The notes: a model not told the origin generated them from the sequence alone. A stretch of DNA of 42,644 bases from Streptomyces sp. NBC_01214 (GCF_026340975.1 NZ_JAPEOS010000005.1:1-42644), one strand, 5' to 3'. Counted from the first letter of the stretch, positions 13,753 to 21,645 are shown. Numbers and translations are program-made.

Positions 13753-13790
13753 GGAAGGGCCGCACCCCACAACCGGGGTGCGGCCCTTCC
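13753..13790. terminator. Terminator after the DUF397 gene
   Basis: GGAAGGGCCGCACCCC pairs with GGGGTGCGGCCCTTCC, followed by TCCTTTT on the plus strand. The stem can also serve the convergent gene ending at 13824. Confidence 0.8.
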
Positions 13791-13795
13791 TCCTT

Positions 13796-13813
13796 TTAGC
13801 GTGCACACGCCAG
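13796..13813. repeat. Plasmid-wide palindrome, copy 6
   Basis: TTAGCGTGCACACGCCAG, the most diverged copy, between the terminator 13753-13790 and the stop of 13824-14924. Confidence 0.6.
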
Positions 13814-13823
13814 GGGGAGGCGC

Positions 13824-14924
13824 CTACTTCCGTCCGCCTCGCTGCTTCTTGAGCGGCTGACGCCCCGGCCTGCCGCCGGCCTTGCCCGTCTCCGCCTGTG
13901 CCGACTCGACCCCGGCCTGTGCCGCCTCGACCCGGTTCTGTGCCGCCTCCTCGACCTCGGCGAGCCGGCCGCGCAAGGCCTCCGCCTCCGCCTGTGCCGA
14001 CTCGACCCCGGCCTGTGCCGCCTCGACCCGGTTCTGTGCCGCCTCCTCGACCTCGGCGAGCCGGCCACGCAAGGCCTCCGCCTCCGCCTGTGCCGACTCC
14101 ACCCCGGCCTGTGCCGCCTCGACCCGGTTCTGTGCCGCCTCCTCGACCTCGGCGAGCCGGCCACGCAAGGCCTCCGCCTCCGCCTGTGCCGACTCCACCC
14201 CGGCCTCGGCACGCTGCTGGGCCTGGTGTGCTTCGGCGAGCTCACGGCGTACCTCGGCGAGCTGGCCGCGTAGTTCGCCGGCCGTGGCCTGTGCCTGCTC
14301 GGCGGTGTGCTGTGCCTGCTCGGCGAGCTGCACCGCGACGGCACGACCCCCCTCCGCCTGCCCGCGTGCCAACTCCGCTGCTTCCACCCGGGCCTCGGCA
14401 CGCTGCTGGGCCTGATGTGCCTCGGCGAGCTCACGGCGTACCTCGGCGAGCTGGCCGCGTAGTTCGCCGGCCGTGGCCTGTGCCTCCTCGGCGGTGTGCT
14501 GTGCCTGCTCGGCGAGCTGCACCGCGACGGCACGACCCCCCTCCGCCTGCCCGCGTGCCAGTGTCTCGGCCTGGTGTGCCGCCTGCTCGGCGGCGAGCTG
14601 CTGCCGCAGTGCCTCGAACTCTTCTCGGGCTTCACTGGCGGCCTCGCGGGCGTGGTCGGCTTCGCGCTGTGCCGCTTCGGCTGCGGCCTCGGCGCGCTGG
14701 GCCTCGGCGCGAGCGTCGGCGGCGTCCCGGTGTGCCTGCTCTGCTTCCTGGCGTGCCGTGTGGATGGCGGTGCTGGCCTCCACGGCCAGGCGCACGCGGC
14801 CGCTTGCGGCGTCCAACCGCTCGCCCAACTCGGCGGTACGCGGGGCGGGCACGCTGGCGAGTGCGCGCGGGACCGATCCGCGGGTGCCGTGTGCCGCCGG
14901 TTCGGTGTCGGTCCTCTTGCTCAT
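13824..14924 (-). CDS. Long coiled-coil protein with internal tandem repeats
   Basis: This is a 366-aa protein, nearly all helical from residue 35 on and rich in Ala, Glu, Gln and Arg. It holds two copies of a roughly 60-residue repeat (LARGQAEGGRAVAVQLAEQA and so on) and about three copies of a 32-residue repeat (LRGRLAEVEEAAQNRVEAAQ and so on), the latter a 96-bp near-identical DNA repeat between about 13900 and 14200. The C-terminus is basic (GGRPGRQPLKKQRGGRK) and could bind DNA. It resembles KfrA-like plasmid coiled-coil proteins in build only. ATG 14924 follows AGGGGG; GTG 15017, overlapping the upstream stop, is an alternative. It is probably cotranscribed with the SpdB-like gene. Confidence 0.75.
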   Translation of the reverse strand: MSKRTDTEPAAHGTRGSVPRALASVPAPRTAELGERLDAASGRVRLAVEASTAIHTARQEAEQAHRDAADARAEAQRAEAAAEAAQREADHAREAASEAREEFEALRQQLAAEQAAHQAETLARGQAEGGRAVAVQLAEQAQHTAEEAQATAGELRGQLAEVRRELAEAHQAQQRAEARVEAAELARGQAEGGRAVAVQLAEQAQHTAEQAQATAGELRGQLAEVRRELAEAHQAQQRAEAGVESAQAEAEALRGRLAEVEEAAQNRVEAAQAGVESAQAEAEALRGRLAEVEEAAQNRVEAAQAGVESAQAEAEALRGRLAEVEEAAQNRVEAAQAGVESAQAETGKAGGRPGRQPLKKQRGGRK

Positions 14925-15013
14925 GAGTCCCCCTGTGGTCCGGGTCGGCACACGTGTGCCGCTGGTGTGCCGGGGGCGCGGTTGGTCGGCCGCACCCCCT
15001 GTATTCGGCTGCA

Positions 15014-16471
15014 TCACGCGTCGACCAACTCGCGGTCCTCGGCCTCGGCTCCGCTCTCGTCGGCCGGGTCCCGCAGGGCTCCGATGTATCGGTTTGCCGG
15101 TCCCCGGTCCAACGTGATGCCGGCCTTTTTGAGCTCCGCCAACAGGTCTTCCACGATCGCGTTCGTGGTCCTGGTGCCGTCGTCCGTGATGGTGTGGGCG
15201 TACAGCGCCTCAATGGCGGCCCGCTTCGTCGGGTAGGCCTTCAAGTCCCGCAGGGGAGCACGCTCCGGCTGCTGCGGCTCGTCCTCGTCTGCGTCCTGCG
15301 GCACGCGTGCCGTGATGATGCCGGGTGTGCCGCCGTGTGCCGCTGCTGCGGTAGCGGGGTCACCAGTGGACTCCTCGTCGCCGTCGATGCAGTCGGCTTC
15401 CTCCTCGTCTGCGGGGGCGATGTCGAGCGGGGGCAAGGCTTCGGCACGCGGCGCGGGCAGCGATGTGCCGCCGTGTGCCGCCGCGACTGTGCCGGGTGTG
15501 CCGATGTGTGCCAGTAGTGCCGCCTCGGCCTCGTCAGCCAGGTCCTCGATGTGCCCGGTGTGCTCCTCCAGGTCCGCCAGGCCGCGCGCACGCCGTTGGG
15601 CTGTGCTCGGCTGAGCCCACGGCGATTCGTCCTCGCCAACGTGGAGGGCCGTCGCGAACTGGCGGTGTGCCACGCGCTGACGGTAGAGATCGCGCTGTGC
15701 GTCGTCCGTGCTTACGCCGGCTCGGTCCTGCCAGACGCCCATGCGGCGGGCGATCCGCCTTCCCCTCCACTTCGTCTTGGCGTTGCCAAGGCGCTCGTAG
15801 CGGTCGGCCAGGTCGACCGCCTTGGACATGGCGCGGTCCTGGGCAATCTCCTGTGCCGAGAGGGCGCGGTGGGCCAGGCCCATGCGGGCCATGAGGCGCT
15901 CGCGCAGTTCGCGGATGATCTGAGCCATGGCAGTCTGCGACTCGCCGCCGGTGCGGTGCCGCAGTTCCAGCCCGAGGGCGGAGTGAGCGGCCAGCGCACT
16001 GCCGAACGACCCGACGATGATCCGTACGAGGGTGCCGGGCCCGAAGCCTCCGCCCTCGGCCCACGCGGGGACGGCCGACAGGGCGGCGAACGTCCACACG
16101 GCGCTTCCGTACCACCCGGGGCTGTGGTCGCCCTCTGCTCGGGCCATGCGCTCACGGGCTCCGAGCACGCACATGGCGATCAGGGATTCAAACGCTGCGC
16201 AAGCCAAGATCCGCTCGGGCATGCTCGTCATGCCCAAGCCCTTCTCGGCATCGCCCGTGAATCGGTATCCGGTGTTCAAGCTGACCGACGTGCAGACGAT
16301 GAACGCGACGATCGCGGCAAGAGTGCCGGCGCTCAACTTGCGGCGGTCCTTGCTGCTGGCCTTCCACAACCGCAGGGCGACGACTCCGGCCACCAGGGCC
16401 AGGGCCAGGGCGCCGAGGGCCGTCACGATGGGGTGGGCCGTGGTCCACTCGGTGAGCGGGCGGAAGGTCAT
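15014..16471 (-). CDS. SpdB/DUF2637-like membrane protein with cytoplasmic C-terminal domain
   Basis: This is a 485-aa protein. Hydrophobic segments at about residues 13-33, 48-65, 86-103, 120-138 and 145-165 form an N-terminal membrane domain (VTALGALALALVAGVVALRL; TLAAIVAFIVCTSVSLNTGY). A charged helical region follows, then an acidic linker with two AAHGGT repeats, and a C-terminal helical domain (AYPTKRAAIEALYAHTITDD, NAIVEDLLAELKKAGITLDR) that looks like a winged helix. Streptomyces spread proteins of the Spd/DUF2637 type have this plan and act in plasmid spread within mycelium. ATG 16471 has GGAG upstream. It is upstream of the coiled-coil gene. Confidence 0.75.
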   Translation of the reverse strand: MTFRPLTEWTTAHPIVTALGALALALVAGVVALRLWKASSKDRRKLSAGTLAAIVAFIVCTSVSLNTGYRFTGDAEKGLGMTSMPERILACAAFESLIAMCVLGARERMARAEGDHSPGWYGSAVWTFAALSAVPAWAEGGGFGPGTLVRIIVGSFGSALAAHSALGLELRHRTGGESQTAMAQIIRELRERLMARMGLAHRALSAQEIAQDRAMSKAVDLADRYERLGNAKTKWRGRRIARRMGVWQDRAGVSTDDAQRDLYRQRVAHRQFATALHVGEDESPWAQPSTAQRRARGLADLEEHTGHIEDLADEAEAALLAHIGTPGTVAAAHGGTSLPAPRAEALPPLDIAPADEEEADCIDGDEESTGDPATAAAAHGGTPGIITARVPQDADEDEPQQPERAPLRDLKAYPTKRAAIEALYAHTITDDGTRTTNAIVEDLLAELKKAGITLDRGPANRYIGALRDPADESGAEAEDRELVDA

Positions 16472-16619
16472 CGTGTGGACTCCATCCGCGAGCTTCCGGC
16501 CAGGCCGGCCGGTGTGGTCATCGGCTGGCGCCGACGGGCCTTAACGTGGTGGTGGTGCATGGGGACCTTGCTCCTCATTCCTGTTGGCCCTGGGGGCGCG
16601 CTTCCTGGTAGTCGGGCGT

Positions 16620-16720
16620 CCTCAGGGCTTTCTCTCGCCCTCGTTCTCGCTCGCGCGCTTCCTAGAGAGCTAGCTAGTTAGCGTGCGTTCTAGCTCGCGC
16701 TCTAGCTCTCTTCCTTGCGA
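16620..16720. repeat. Iteron-like repeats downstream of the par operon
   Basis: This region is dense in AGCTAGCT, CTCGCGCTCT and TAGCGTGC (16679-16686). AGCTCGCGCTCT at 16692-16703 recurs at 17846-17857 upstream of parA. It overlaps the end of the RHH gene and is a candidate partition centromere. Confidence 0.5.
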
Positions 16721-16998
16721 GCTTTCAGTTCCTTGATCTCGGCCGCGTATGCCTTCCTCAAGGCGTGCTCGACGGTCTCGCGCTTGCTCCACCCGCGCAT
16801 GTCTCCTACGTAGGCCACCAGCTCGTCCACGTCCGGGTCAACGCGGGTGTTGAGCTGCACCGTCGCAGCTGGCCCCCTCCGCCTCCGCGGGGCGGACACC
16901 GGCGCCGGGGGTCCGGTGTCCTCTCCCCGGGGCACCGCAGGGTCAGGAGTCTCGGGGGCCGACCTCGGACGAGCGGCGGGGCGTTCACGTTCGGTCAT
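16702..16998 (-). CDS. Ribbon-helix-helix partition protein (ParB/ParG-type)
   Basis: This is a 98-aa protein. A disordered basic and Pro-rich N-terminus of about 45 residues precedes an RHH domain: ATVQLNTRVDPDVDELVAYV then GDMRGWSKRETVEHALRKAY. The tail is basic and acidic (AAEIKELKARKEES). Small RHH proteins encoded right after a ParA serve as centromere-binding partners in type Ib-like partition systems and often repress the operon; flexible N-termini like this one stimulate the ATPase in ParG. Start and ParA stop overlap by one base (TGATG). Repeats suited to binding lie on both sides of the operon. Confidence 0.75.
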   Translation of the reverse strand: MTERERPAARPRSAPETPDPAVPRGEDTGPPAPVSAPRRRRGPAATVQLNTRVDPDVDELVAYVGDMRGWSKRETVEHALRKAYAAEIKELKARKEES

Positions 16999-17834
16999 CA
17001 AAGAATCCTGTTCAGCAACAGTTCGCGGTACGCCGCGAACACCTTGTCTCCGCCTGCACTGCCGCCGTACTGGGAGTAGAACTCTCCGGCAGCGCGGCAC
17101 TCCTTCACGATCACTCGCTGTTCCACGTACGGGGTCAGCAGCATGCCGGGGGAAGTCCGTTTGAACTCCTCTTCGGCCCGCCTGGCGTCCCGGGTCCAGA
17201 CGGCGCCGGTGTACGCGGCGCCGAGGATGATCCCGACCTCATGGGGGGACTTAGGCAACCCGGCTTCTTCGCGGTAGCCGTGGAACTTGCTTACCGTCAG
17301 CTTGGCGCCGTCCACGCCGTCCAACCCGTCCTCGTCGGGCTTAGCGGCATAGACGATCTTCGTGCAAGCCGTTAGCCCGTTCTGGGTCAGGACTCCGCCC
17401 TGCCGGTTCGGGAAGTCGATCGTCACGAACCCGGCCTGCGTCCCGATCAGGCTCCGCCTAAGCCTCCGTTCGGCATGGTCGTCCGGCGTCTTCTCCTGTG
17501 CGGACAACCGGCGCGAGCTCGGGATGATCCGCAGGTTCGCCGGCCACCCCTTCGCCGTGTCGAGTGGGACGGCGATAGCGTCCGCCCACCCCTCGACGTC
17601 ATCGGCGGCCAGGATGGCGCTCATGTCCAGCGGGCGCCCCTTGTCGTCCGTCTTGGCGACGGCGCCGGTCCACTTCGTGGCTGCGGCCCGGGGGTCGAGG
17701 TCGCCAAGGATCACATCCTCGTCGGGGAATTCCAGCGCGTACGCGACGGCCAGGGACACGGCTGTGGCCGTCTTGGTGACGCCCCCGGTCTCCGAGTAGC
17801 TGCCGACAACTTGAGGTCCAGTCATGTGCCGCAT
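16998..17834 (-). CDS. parA: ParA-family partition ATPase
   Basis: This is a 278-aa protein. The N-terminal P-loop, VVGSYSETGGVTKTATAVSL, is a deviant Walker A: GGVTKT is kept but the usual signature lysine before GG is Thr. VILGDLDPRAAATKW carries motif A' and GFVTIDFPNRQGGV the Walker B region with an Asp. The length fits plasmid ParA without a long N-terminal DNA-binding domain. ATG 17834 has GGAG five bases upstream; ATG 17825 has none. It is the first gene of the par operon, followed by the RHH protein. Repeats at 17840-17905 cover its promoter and may serve as both operator and centromere. Confidence 0.85.
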   Translation of the reverse strand: MRHMTGPQVVGSYSETGGVTKTATAVSLAVAYALEFPDEDVILGDLDPRAAATKWTGAVAKTDDKGRPLDMSAILAADDVEGWADAIAVPLDTAKGWPANLRIIPSSRRLSAQEKTPDDHAERRLRRSLIGTQAGFVTIDFPNRQGGVLTQNGLTACTKIVYAAKPDEDGLDGVDGAKLTVSKFHGYREEAGLPKSPHEVGIILGAAYTGAVWTRDARRAEEEFKRTSPGMLLTPYVEQRVIVKECRAAGEFYSQYGGSAGGDKVFAAYRELLLNRIL

Positions 17835-17837
17835 GCT

Positions 17838-17905
17838 AGCTCCAAAGCTCGCGCTCTCGCTTTCTAACACGCCCTCTAGCGTGCTAGCTAGCAAGCAAGA
17901 AAGCA
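17838..17905. repeat. Iteron-like repeats upstream of parA
   Basis: AGCTCGCGCTCT (17846-17857), TAGCGTGC (17877-17884), GCTAGCTAGC and AAGCAAG motifs are shared with 16620-16720. It is a candidate parS and operator. Confidence 0.5.
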
Positions 17906-18025
17906 AGTACAGTCCTGACTCAAGAGAGGGGGCCGGGCTGGCACCCGACCCCCTCAACCGTTCGGCCTCGGGCGGCTTCTGCCTGCTCCGCCTTCGGGGC
18001 CTCGATCCTGTATGGAGGATCTGCC

Positions 18026-18337
18026 GTGACTGTAGTGCGTGACTCGCGTGGTGTGACTCGTGGCGGCGGCGTGGCCGGCTGGGCGCTTCTGCCTGCGGCT
18101 GAGCCTGATGGTGGCTGGCCGCTGCGGCCGGTCGAGCCGGCGCCTGCCCGCTCGATGCCGGTCCCGTCCGTCCCGGTGCAGTCCGTCCCGGTCCAGCCGG
18201 AGCCGGTGAACGTTCCGGTGGCGGAGCCTGAGGCGGTGGACGACCTGGTGGCTCTCGTGGCTGCGCTGAACGGGGGGCCCGGACGGACGGTCTACGTCGA
18301 CCGCCGGGAACAGTACGCCTGGCTGGCGAGCTCCTAA
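18026..18337 (+). CDS. Unknown 103-aa protein with V-P repeats
   Basis: The protein has a low-complexity middle, PSVPVQSVPVQPEPVNVPVA, and a compact C-terminus (AVDDLVALVAALNGGPGRTV, then YVDRREQYAWLASS). GTG 18026 follows GGAGG at good spacing. It is divergent from parA across 17835-18025 and ends at a strong terminator. The C-terminal 45 residues look like a small folded domain; the rest is probably extended. No family is recognised. Confidence 0.6.
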   Translation: MTVVRDSRGVTRGGGVAGWALLPAAEPDGGWPLRPVEPAPARSMPVPSVPVQSVPVQPEPVNVPVAEPEAVDDLVALVAALNGGPGRTVYVDRREQYAWLASS

Positions 18338-18355
18338 CCCGCCCGTCAGCTAACC

Positions 18356-18393
18356 GAAGTGCCCCGCCGACCCTCGGGCCGGCGGGGCACTTC
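18356..18393. terminator. Bidirectional terminator
   Basis: GAAGTGCCCCGCCG pairs with CGGCGGGGCACTTC across a short loop, between convergent genes ending at 18337 (+) and 18429 (-). Confidence 0.8.
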
Positions 18394-18406
18394 TCGTCGC
18401 TGCGGC

Positions 18407-18424
18407 TTCGCGTGTACACGCGAA
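18407..18424. repeat. Plasmid-wide palindrome, copy 7
   Basis: TTCGCGTGTACACGCGAA, perfect, between the terminator and the stop of the wall hydrolase. Confidence 0.85.
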
Positions 18425-18428
18425 CTCG

Positions 18429-19526
18429 TCAGGCGCCTGGGCGGGTCGCCCCCACGTAGTCGCCCTTCGGCATGGCCTCGTCCATGGGCTGGATCGAAAC
18501 CGTCTTCCCCGTCCGGGGGGCGTGCAGGACTTGGCCGTCACCGAAGTACAGGCCCACGTGGTAGATGCCGGCGGGCCCGGATTTGGACCAGAACACAAGG
18601 TCGCCGGGCTTGAGCTCGCCCCTGGCAACGGGCCGGCTCGCGGTCGCCGCGTACTGGTCGGCTGCGGTCCTGGGCAGCTTCACGCTCGGCCACCACGCGA
18701 ATTGGGCCAGGCTCGAACAGTCGAATCCCTTGGTGACCGAGGCGGAGCAACGGCCGTCCAAGTAGCCGTTGCGGCCGTCGCAGAACCCGAGGCCTGGGCC
18801 TCCGGGTGTGCCGCCTCCCCACGCGTAGGGGATACCCAACTGGCTGTACGCGTGCCGTATCGCGTCGGGGCCGCTGCCGGTGCCGAGGCCTGCGACGCCG
18901 GGGCCGCCGAGGGCCGTCGCCCACTTCTTCGCGTTGGCCGTGATCTCGCGCACGTAGTTGTACGTCTGGCCTTCCGCGAACCTCTCGGGGGGCACACCTT
19001 TGTAGTACTGCACCCACCCCCAGCCGGCGTTATATCCGGCGAGCGCGAGGCTGACCGGATCGCCGGAGTACCCCGAGGCCTCGGCGTCCTTGACCAGCTT
19101 GCACATGTACTTGCCCTGAGCCATGATCGCGTCTTCCGGGTCGTACGCTCCGCGCGCGGTCCCGTCTCCGTCCGCGTCCTCCGCGTACGACGGCCAGGTC
19201 GTGTCGATGAACTGCGCGATCCCTTTTGCGGTTCCGTACTGGGTCGGGGGACCCTCGGCGTTCGGGTTGAACAGGGACTCTGTCCACCCCTGGGCCGCCA
19301 GAATGGCCGGCGTCAGCTTCCCCGGGCACTGCGCTGCGGACTTCACGTACCACGGCGCGTACTGCCTCCCCGCGGCCGGCATGACCGACAGGTTCAACCC
19401 GCCGACCAGACCGCCGGAACTGCGTCCCGACGCGTCGACCGCCGAGGCACCCGCGAGGATGAGACCGAACAGGGCGACGGGCACCGTGCCGCCCACCACC
19501 ATCGCAACTTTGACTAGCGCTTTCAC
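18429..19526 (-). CDS. Bifunctional wall hydrolase: lytic transglycosylase plus NlpC/P60
   Basis: This is a 365-aa protein. An N-terminal membrane anchor or signal (KVAMVVGGTVPVALFGLILA) is followed by an SLT-type domain: GWTESLFNPNAEG with the catalytic Glu, KGIAQFIDTTWPSYAEDADG, and LALAGYNAGWGWVQYYKG. The C-terminal NlpC/P60 domain has FDCSSLAQFAWW (catalytic Cys), YHVGLYFGDG (His) and LHAPR. Such two-domain enzymes locally open peptidoglycan for Gram-positive type IV secretion (VirB1-like). GTG 19526 overlaps the regulator's stop by GTGA. It is the second gene of a minus-strand unit divergent from the secretion operon. Confidence 0.9.
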   Translation of the reverse strand: MKALVKVAMVVGGTVPVALFGLILAGASAVDASGRSSGGLVGGLNLSVMPAAGRQYAPWYVKSAAQCPGKLTPAILAAQGWTESLFNPNAEGPPTQYGTAKGIAQFIDTTWPSYAEDADGDGTARGAYDPEDAIMAQGKYMCKLVKDAEASGYSGDPVSLALAGYNAGWGWVQYYKGVPPERFAEGQTYNYVREITANAKKWATALGGPGVAGLGTGSGPDAIRHAYSQLGIPYAWGGGTPGGPGLGFCDGRNGYLDGRCSASVTKGFDCSSLAQFAWWPSVKLPRTAADQYAATASRPVARGELKPGDLVFWSKSGPAGIYHVGLYFGDGQVLHAPRTGKTVSIQPMDEAMPKGDYVGATRPGA

Positions 19527-19993
19527 TCTGTCCCCCCGCCCTTGCCCGGCTGGGACCTGATGCGCCGTTGACGGTCCGCGCGGCCTACCGCCCACGCTCT
19601 CGTCCACACCGCCTTAGTCACCCCGTAGGCGTGCGCCCACCGTGCCTTGTCCTTCACCCCGTACACCCCGTTCTCCACCCGGCTGACCATCTGCGTGGAC
19701 ACCCCCGCCCGGCCAGCCACGTCCCGCTGTGTGGCTCCGGCCTGCTGCCGTAGCTGTTTGAGCGTCAACTCCGGCGCGGGAGGCGCCAATTCCTCCAACG
19801 GCAGGCGGAGCGCCTCCGCCAAGGCCTTCGTGACCCTGGCGGACGGCTTGCTTCTCCCCTTCTCCGCTCGGCGGACGGTTTCCGGGGAGACGTGCGCCAG
19901 TACCGCAAGCGCCTCGCAACTCAGCCCGGCCACCTGTCGTTGCGTCAGCAACAGGTCAGCGCGGAAGGACGCCATGCCGCTGGATGGAGTCAT
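19523..19993 (-). CDS. Transcriptional regulator with two XRE-type HTH domains
   Basis: This is a 156-aa protein. The first HTH is QRQVAGLSCEALAVLAHVSP then ETVRRAEKGRSKPSARVTKA; the second is LTLKQLRQQAGATQRDVAGR then AGVSTQMVSRVENGVYGVKD. A basic tail follows (RADRQRRIRSQPGKGGG). Two XRE domains in one chain suggest binding to paired operator sites without full dimerisation. It is placed between the hydrolase and the divergent T4SS operon, whose shared promoter region has direct and inverted repeats, so it probably controls both. ATG 19993 has GAGGG four bases upstream; ATG 19975 is an alternative. Confidence 0.8.
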   Translation of the reverse strand: MTPSSGMASFRADLLLTQRQVAGLSCEALAVLAHVSPETVRRAEKGRSKPSARVTKALAEALRLPLEELAPPAPELTLKQLRQQAGATQRDVAGRAGVSTQMVSRVENGVYGVKDKARWAHAYGVTKAVWTRAWAVGRADRQRRIRSQPGKGGGTE

Positions 19994-20078
19994 TCGACCC
20001 TCGATTTATATAAGTACGTGTTGACAGTAGGTCATGGTAGCGTCACGCTGAAGTCAACGACAGTACGGGGGTGAGAAG
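19994..20078. promoter_or_regulatory. Divergent promoter/operator region of the T4SS locus
   Basis: On the minus strand a -10 TATATA (20012-20007) is 17 nt from ATGACC (20035-20030). GTTGAC (20020-20025) and GTCAAC (20053-20058) form an inverted repeat, and GACAGTA is directly repeated at 20023-20029 and 20059-20065. On the plus strand TTGACA (20021-20026) lies in the same segment but no good -10 follows at 17 nt. It is a likely target of the double-XRE regulator. Confidence 0.5.
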
Positions 20079-20549
20079 ATGCGCGTTAAGAGCGCAACAG
20101 TGGCCGAACGGCCTAGCACTTCCCGGTACTTCGGCGTCGTGGGCGCCCACGGTGGAGCGGGAACATCAACGATCACTCGTTGGTTGGACCCCGACGGTGA
20201 CGGCGGAACCTTCGAACTCAAGAAGGGTTCACACCTGCCACCGCATTACATCCCGCTGGTGGTCTGCCGGTCCACCGCTTTCGGGCTCGCCTCGGCGGTC
20301 CAGCTCATCGGCGCGTGGCACCCGGATGTGCCACGGCCGTACCTGGTTGTCGTGCGGGATGCCCCGCTGCGGCTGCCTCGGGCGGCGAGCTACCGCACGA
20401 AGACCCTGCGGCCGCGCGTCCTCGGCATCGTCGAAGTGCCGTACCTGGTGAGGCTGCGAGAGGCGGACACCCCCGCCGACGGCCTCACCCACCGACCCGT
20501 CCAGAAAGCTGCCGGCGCCCTGCGTCGACAGCTCGGACTCACCGACTAG
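20079..20549 (+). CDS. DUF6668-like protein with degenerate P-loop
   Basis: This is a 156-aa protein. The segment YFGVVGAHGGAGTSTITRWL resembles a ParA/MinD-type P-loop (GGxGxST), but the usual lysine is replaced by Thr. The later segments PLVVCRSTAFGLASAVQLIG and PRPYLVVVRDAPLRLPRAAS, and then VEVPYLVRLRE, fit proteins annotated DUF6668 that begin actinobacterial conjugation operons; this is from memory, not a search. It is the first gene of the plus-strand secretion operon. ATG 20079 is preceded by a GGGGGTGAGAAG stretch. It may be a structural, non-hydrolysing relative of partition ATPases. Confidence 0.6.
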   Translation: MRVKSATVAERPSTSRYFGVVGAHGGAGTSTITRWLDPDGDGGTFELKKGSHLPPHYIPLVVCRSTAFGLASAVQLIGAWHPDVPRPYLVVVRDAPLRLPRAASYRTKTLRPRVLGIVEVPYLVRLREADTPADGLTHRPVQKAAGALRRQLGLTD

Positions 20550-20561
20550 GAGAGAGTGCAC

Positions 20562-20873
20562 ATGCACCTGTTGAGCACCCTGAACGACGTAGTGGCCTTG
20601 GCCCCGATGGCCGACGACCCGAAGTCCTGGGACCAGGGGCCGTCCAGTCCCCCCGGCATGGACACGATCATGCCGCAGTGGGTTGGGTGGGCGAAGTACT
20701 TCGCCATCGGCGCTGGGATCTTGGGCATCATCGCGTGCGGAATCATGATGATGGTCGGCCGCCGCAACCGCTCCCACCTGGCCGCCGAGGGCGCCAACGG
20801 CTTGCTGTGGGTGCTCGGCGGCCTCTCCGTCGTCACCCTCGCGGCCGGCGTCGTCCCCTCGATCGTGACCTGA
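20562..20873 (+). CDS. Pilin-like small membrane protein (VirB2/TrbC-like)
   Basis: This is a 103-aa protein with two hydrophobic segments, GWAKYFAIGAGILGIIACGI (about residues 42-64) and GLLWVLGGLSVVTLAAGVVP (about 79-99), separated by a short basic loop (GRRNRS). This is the VirB2/TrbC plan of a subunit with two membrane helices. Its position before VirB8-, VirB6- and VirB4-like genes supports the call. ATG 20562 follows AGGAGAGA. It has no clear cleaved signal peptide. Confidence 0.7.
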   Translation: MHLLSTLNDVVALAPMADDPKSWDQGPSSPPGMDTIMPQWVGWAKYFAIGAGILGIIACGIMMMVGRRNRSHLAAEGANGLLWVLGGLSVVTLAAGVVPSIVT

Positions 20874-20883
20874 GGCGGCGGCC

Positions 20884-21645
20884 ATGACTCTCAACCTGCA
20901 ACAGCAGGCACAACGGCGGATGCGCCGGGCCCTGTTCTTCCTCGTCGGCCTGGTCCTGGTGCTCGTCGGCGCCCTCGTCGCCATCGCCTTCACCGGCGGC
21001 GGCGGCTCGACCAAGGCGGCCCCGGACTCCAAGACCGAATCCGCGGGGCCGAGTGCCACCCCGACCGTACGGCCGGACGATGGCGGCTACGTCGCGCCTG
21101 CCCAGACGGTCAAGCTGCCGGACGGCGCGACCAAGGGCGCCGGCAACCTCCCGGTGCAGTTCCCGCACACCCCCGAGGGCGCGGCCGCCATGGCCGTGGC
21201 CTCCGTCCGCAATGCCTGGAGCATGGACCCGGCACAGGTCCGGGCCGGCATCGTCGCGTACTCGTCCGCGCAGTACCGCGACCAGATGGCCACCGCCGCC
21301 GAGGACGGCGCCAAGGGCAACCGGCAGTACGCCGGCATCCCGGACACCGGCCCCCTGCCGGCCGGTGCAACGCTCGTCGCGTGGCCCATCGGCGTGAAGT
21401 ACTCGGCCGTCAACTCCGACACCGTGGACGTTCTGGTACTCCTCCGCGTCACCCACGCGGCCAAGACCGGCGCTGAGCCGACCACCACCATCGTGGTCAG
21501 CCCCGGCCGGGCCGTCTGGGAGGGCGGCGACTGGAAGGGCGTGCCGACCGACCCCGGTCAGCCGCTGCCCGACCCCGTGGACATCGGTACCGCGTACTTC
21601 AACGAGGACCGGTGGAAAGCGATTCAGGAGGGGGACCGACTGTGA
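20884..21645 (+). CDS. Single-pass VirB8/TcpC-like protein
   Basis: This is a 253-aa protein. One N-terminal membrane helix (ALFFLVGLVLVLVGALVAIA, about residues 16-36) is followed by a Gly/Ser/Pro linker and an extracytoplasmic alpha/beta domain: EGAAAMAVASVRNAWSMDPA, YAGIPDTGPLPAGATLVAWP, DTVDVLVLLRVTHAAKTGAE and a final AYFNEDRWKAIQEGDRL. The build fits VirB8/TcpC scaffold proteins of Gram-positive conjugation channels. ATG 20884 follows GAGGCGG. The stop overlaps the next start by GTGA. Confidence 0.7.
   Translation: MTLNLQQQAQRRMRRALFFLVGLVLVLVGALVAIAFTGGGGSTKAAPDSKTESAGPSATPTVRPDDGGYVAPAQTVKLPDGATKGAGNLPVQFPHTPEGAAAMAVASVRNAWSMDPAQVRAGIVAYSSAQYRDQMATAAEDGAKGNRQYAGIPDTGPLPAGATLVAWPIGVKYSAVNSDTVDVLVLLRVTHAAKTGAEPTTTIVVSPGRAVWEGGDWKGVPTDPGQPLPDPVDIGTAYFNEDRWKAIQEGDRL

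Noticed and set aside
13900..14200. CRISPR-like array
   Set aside because: The 96-bp repeats are contiguous coding repeats with no unique spacers.
13898..14926. Pro/Arg-rich plus-strand frame opposite the coiled-coil gene
   Set aside because: Shadow of the 96-bp repeats; the minus strand gives a coherent coiled coil with a ribosome binding site.
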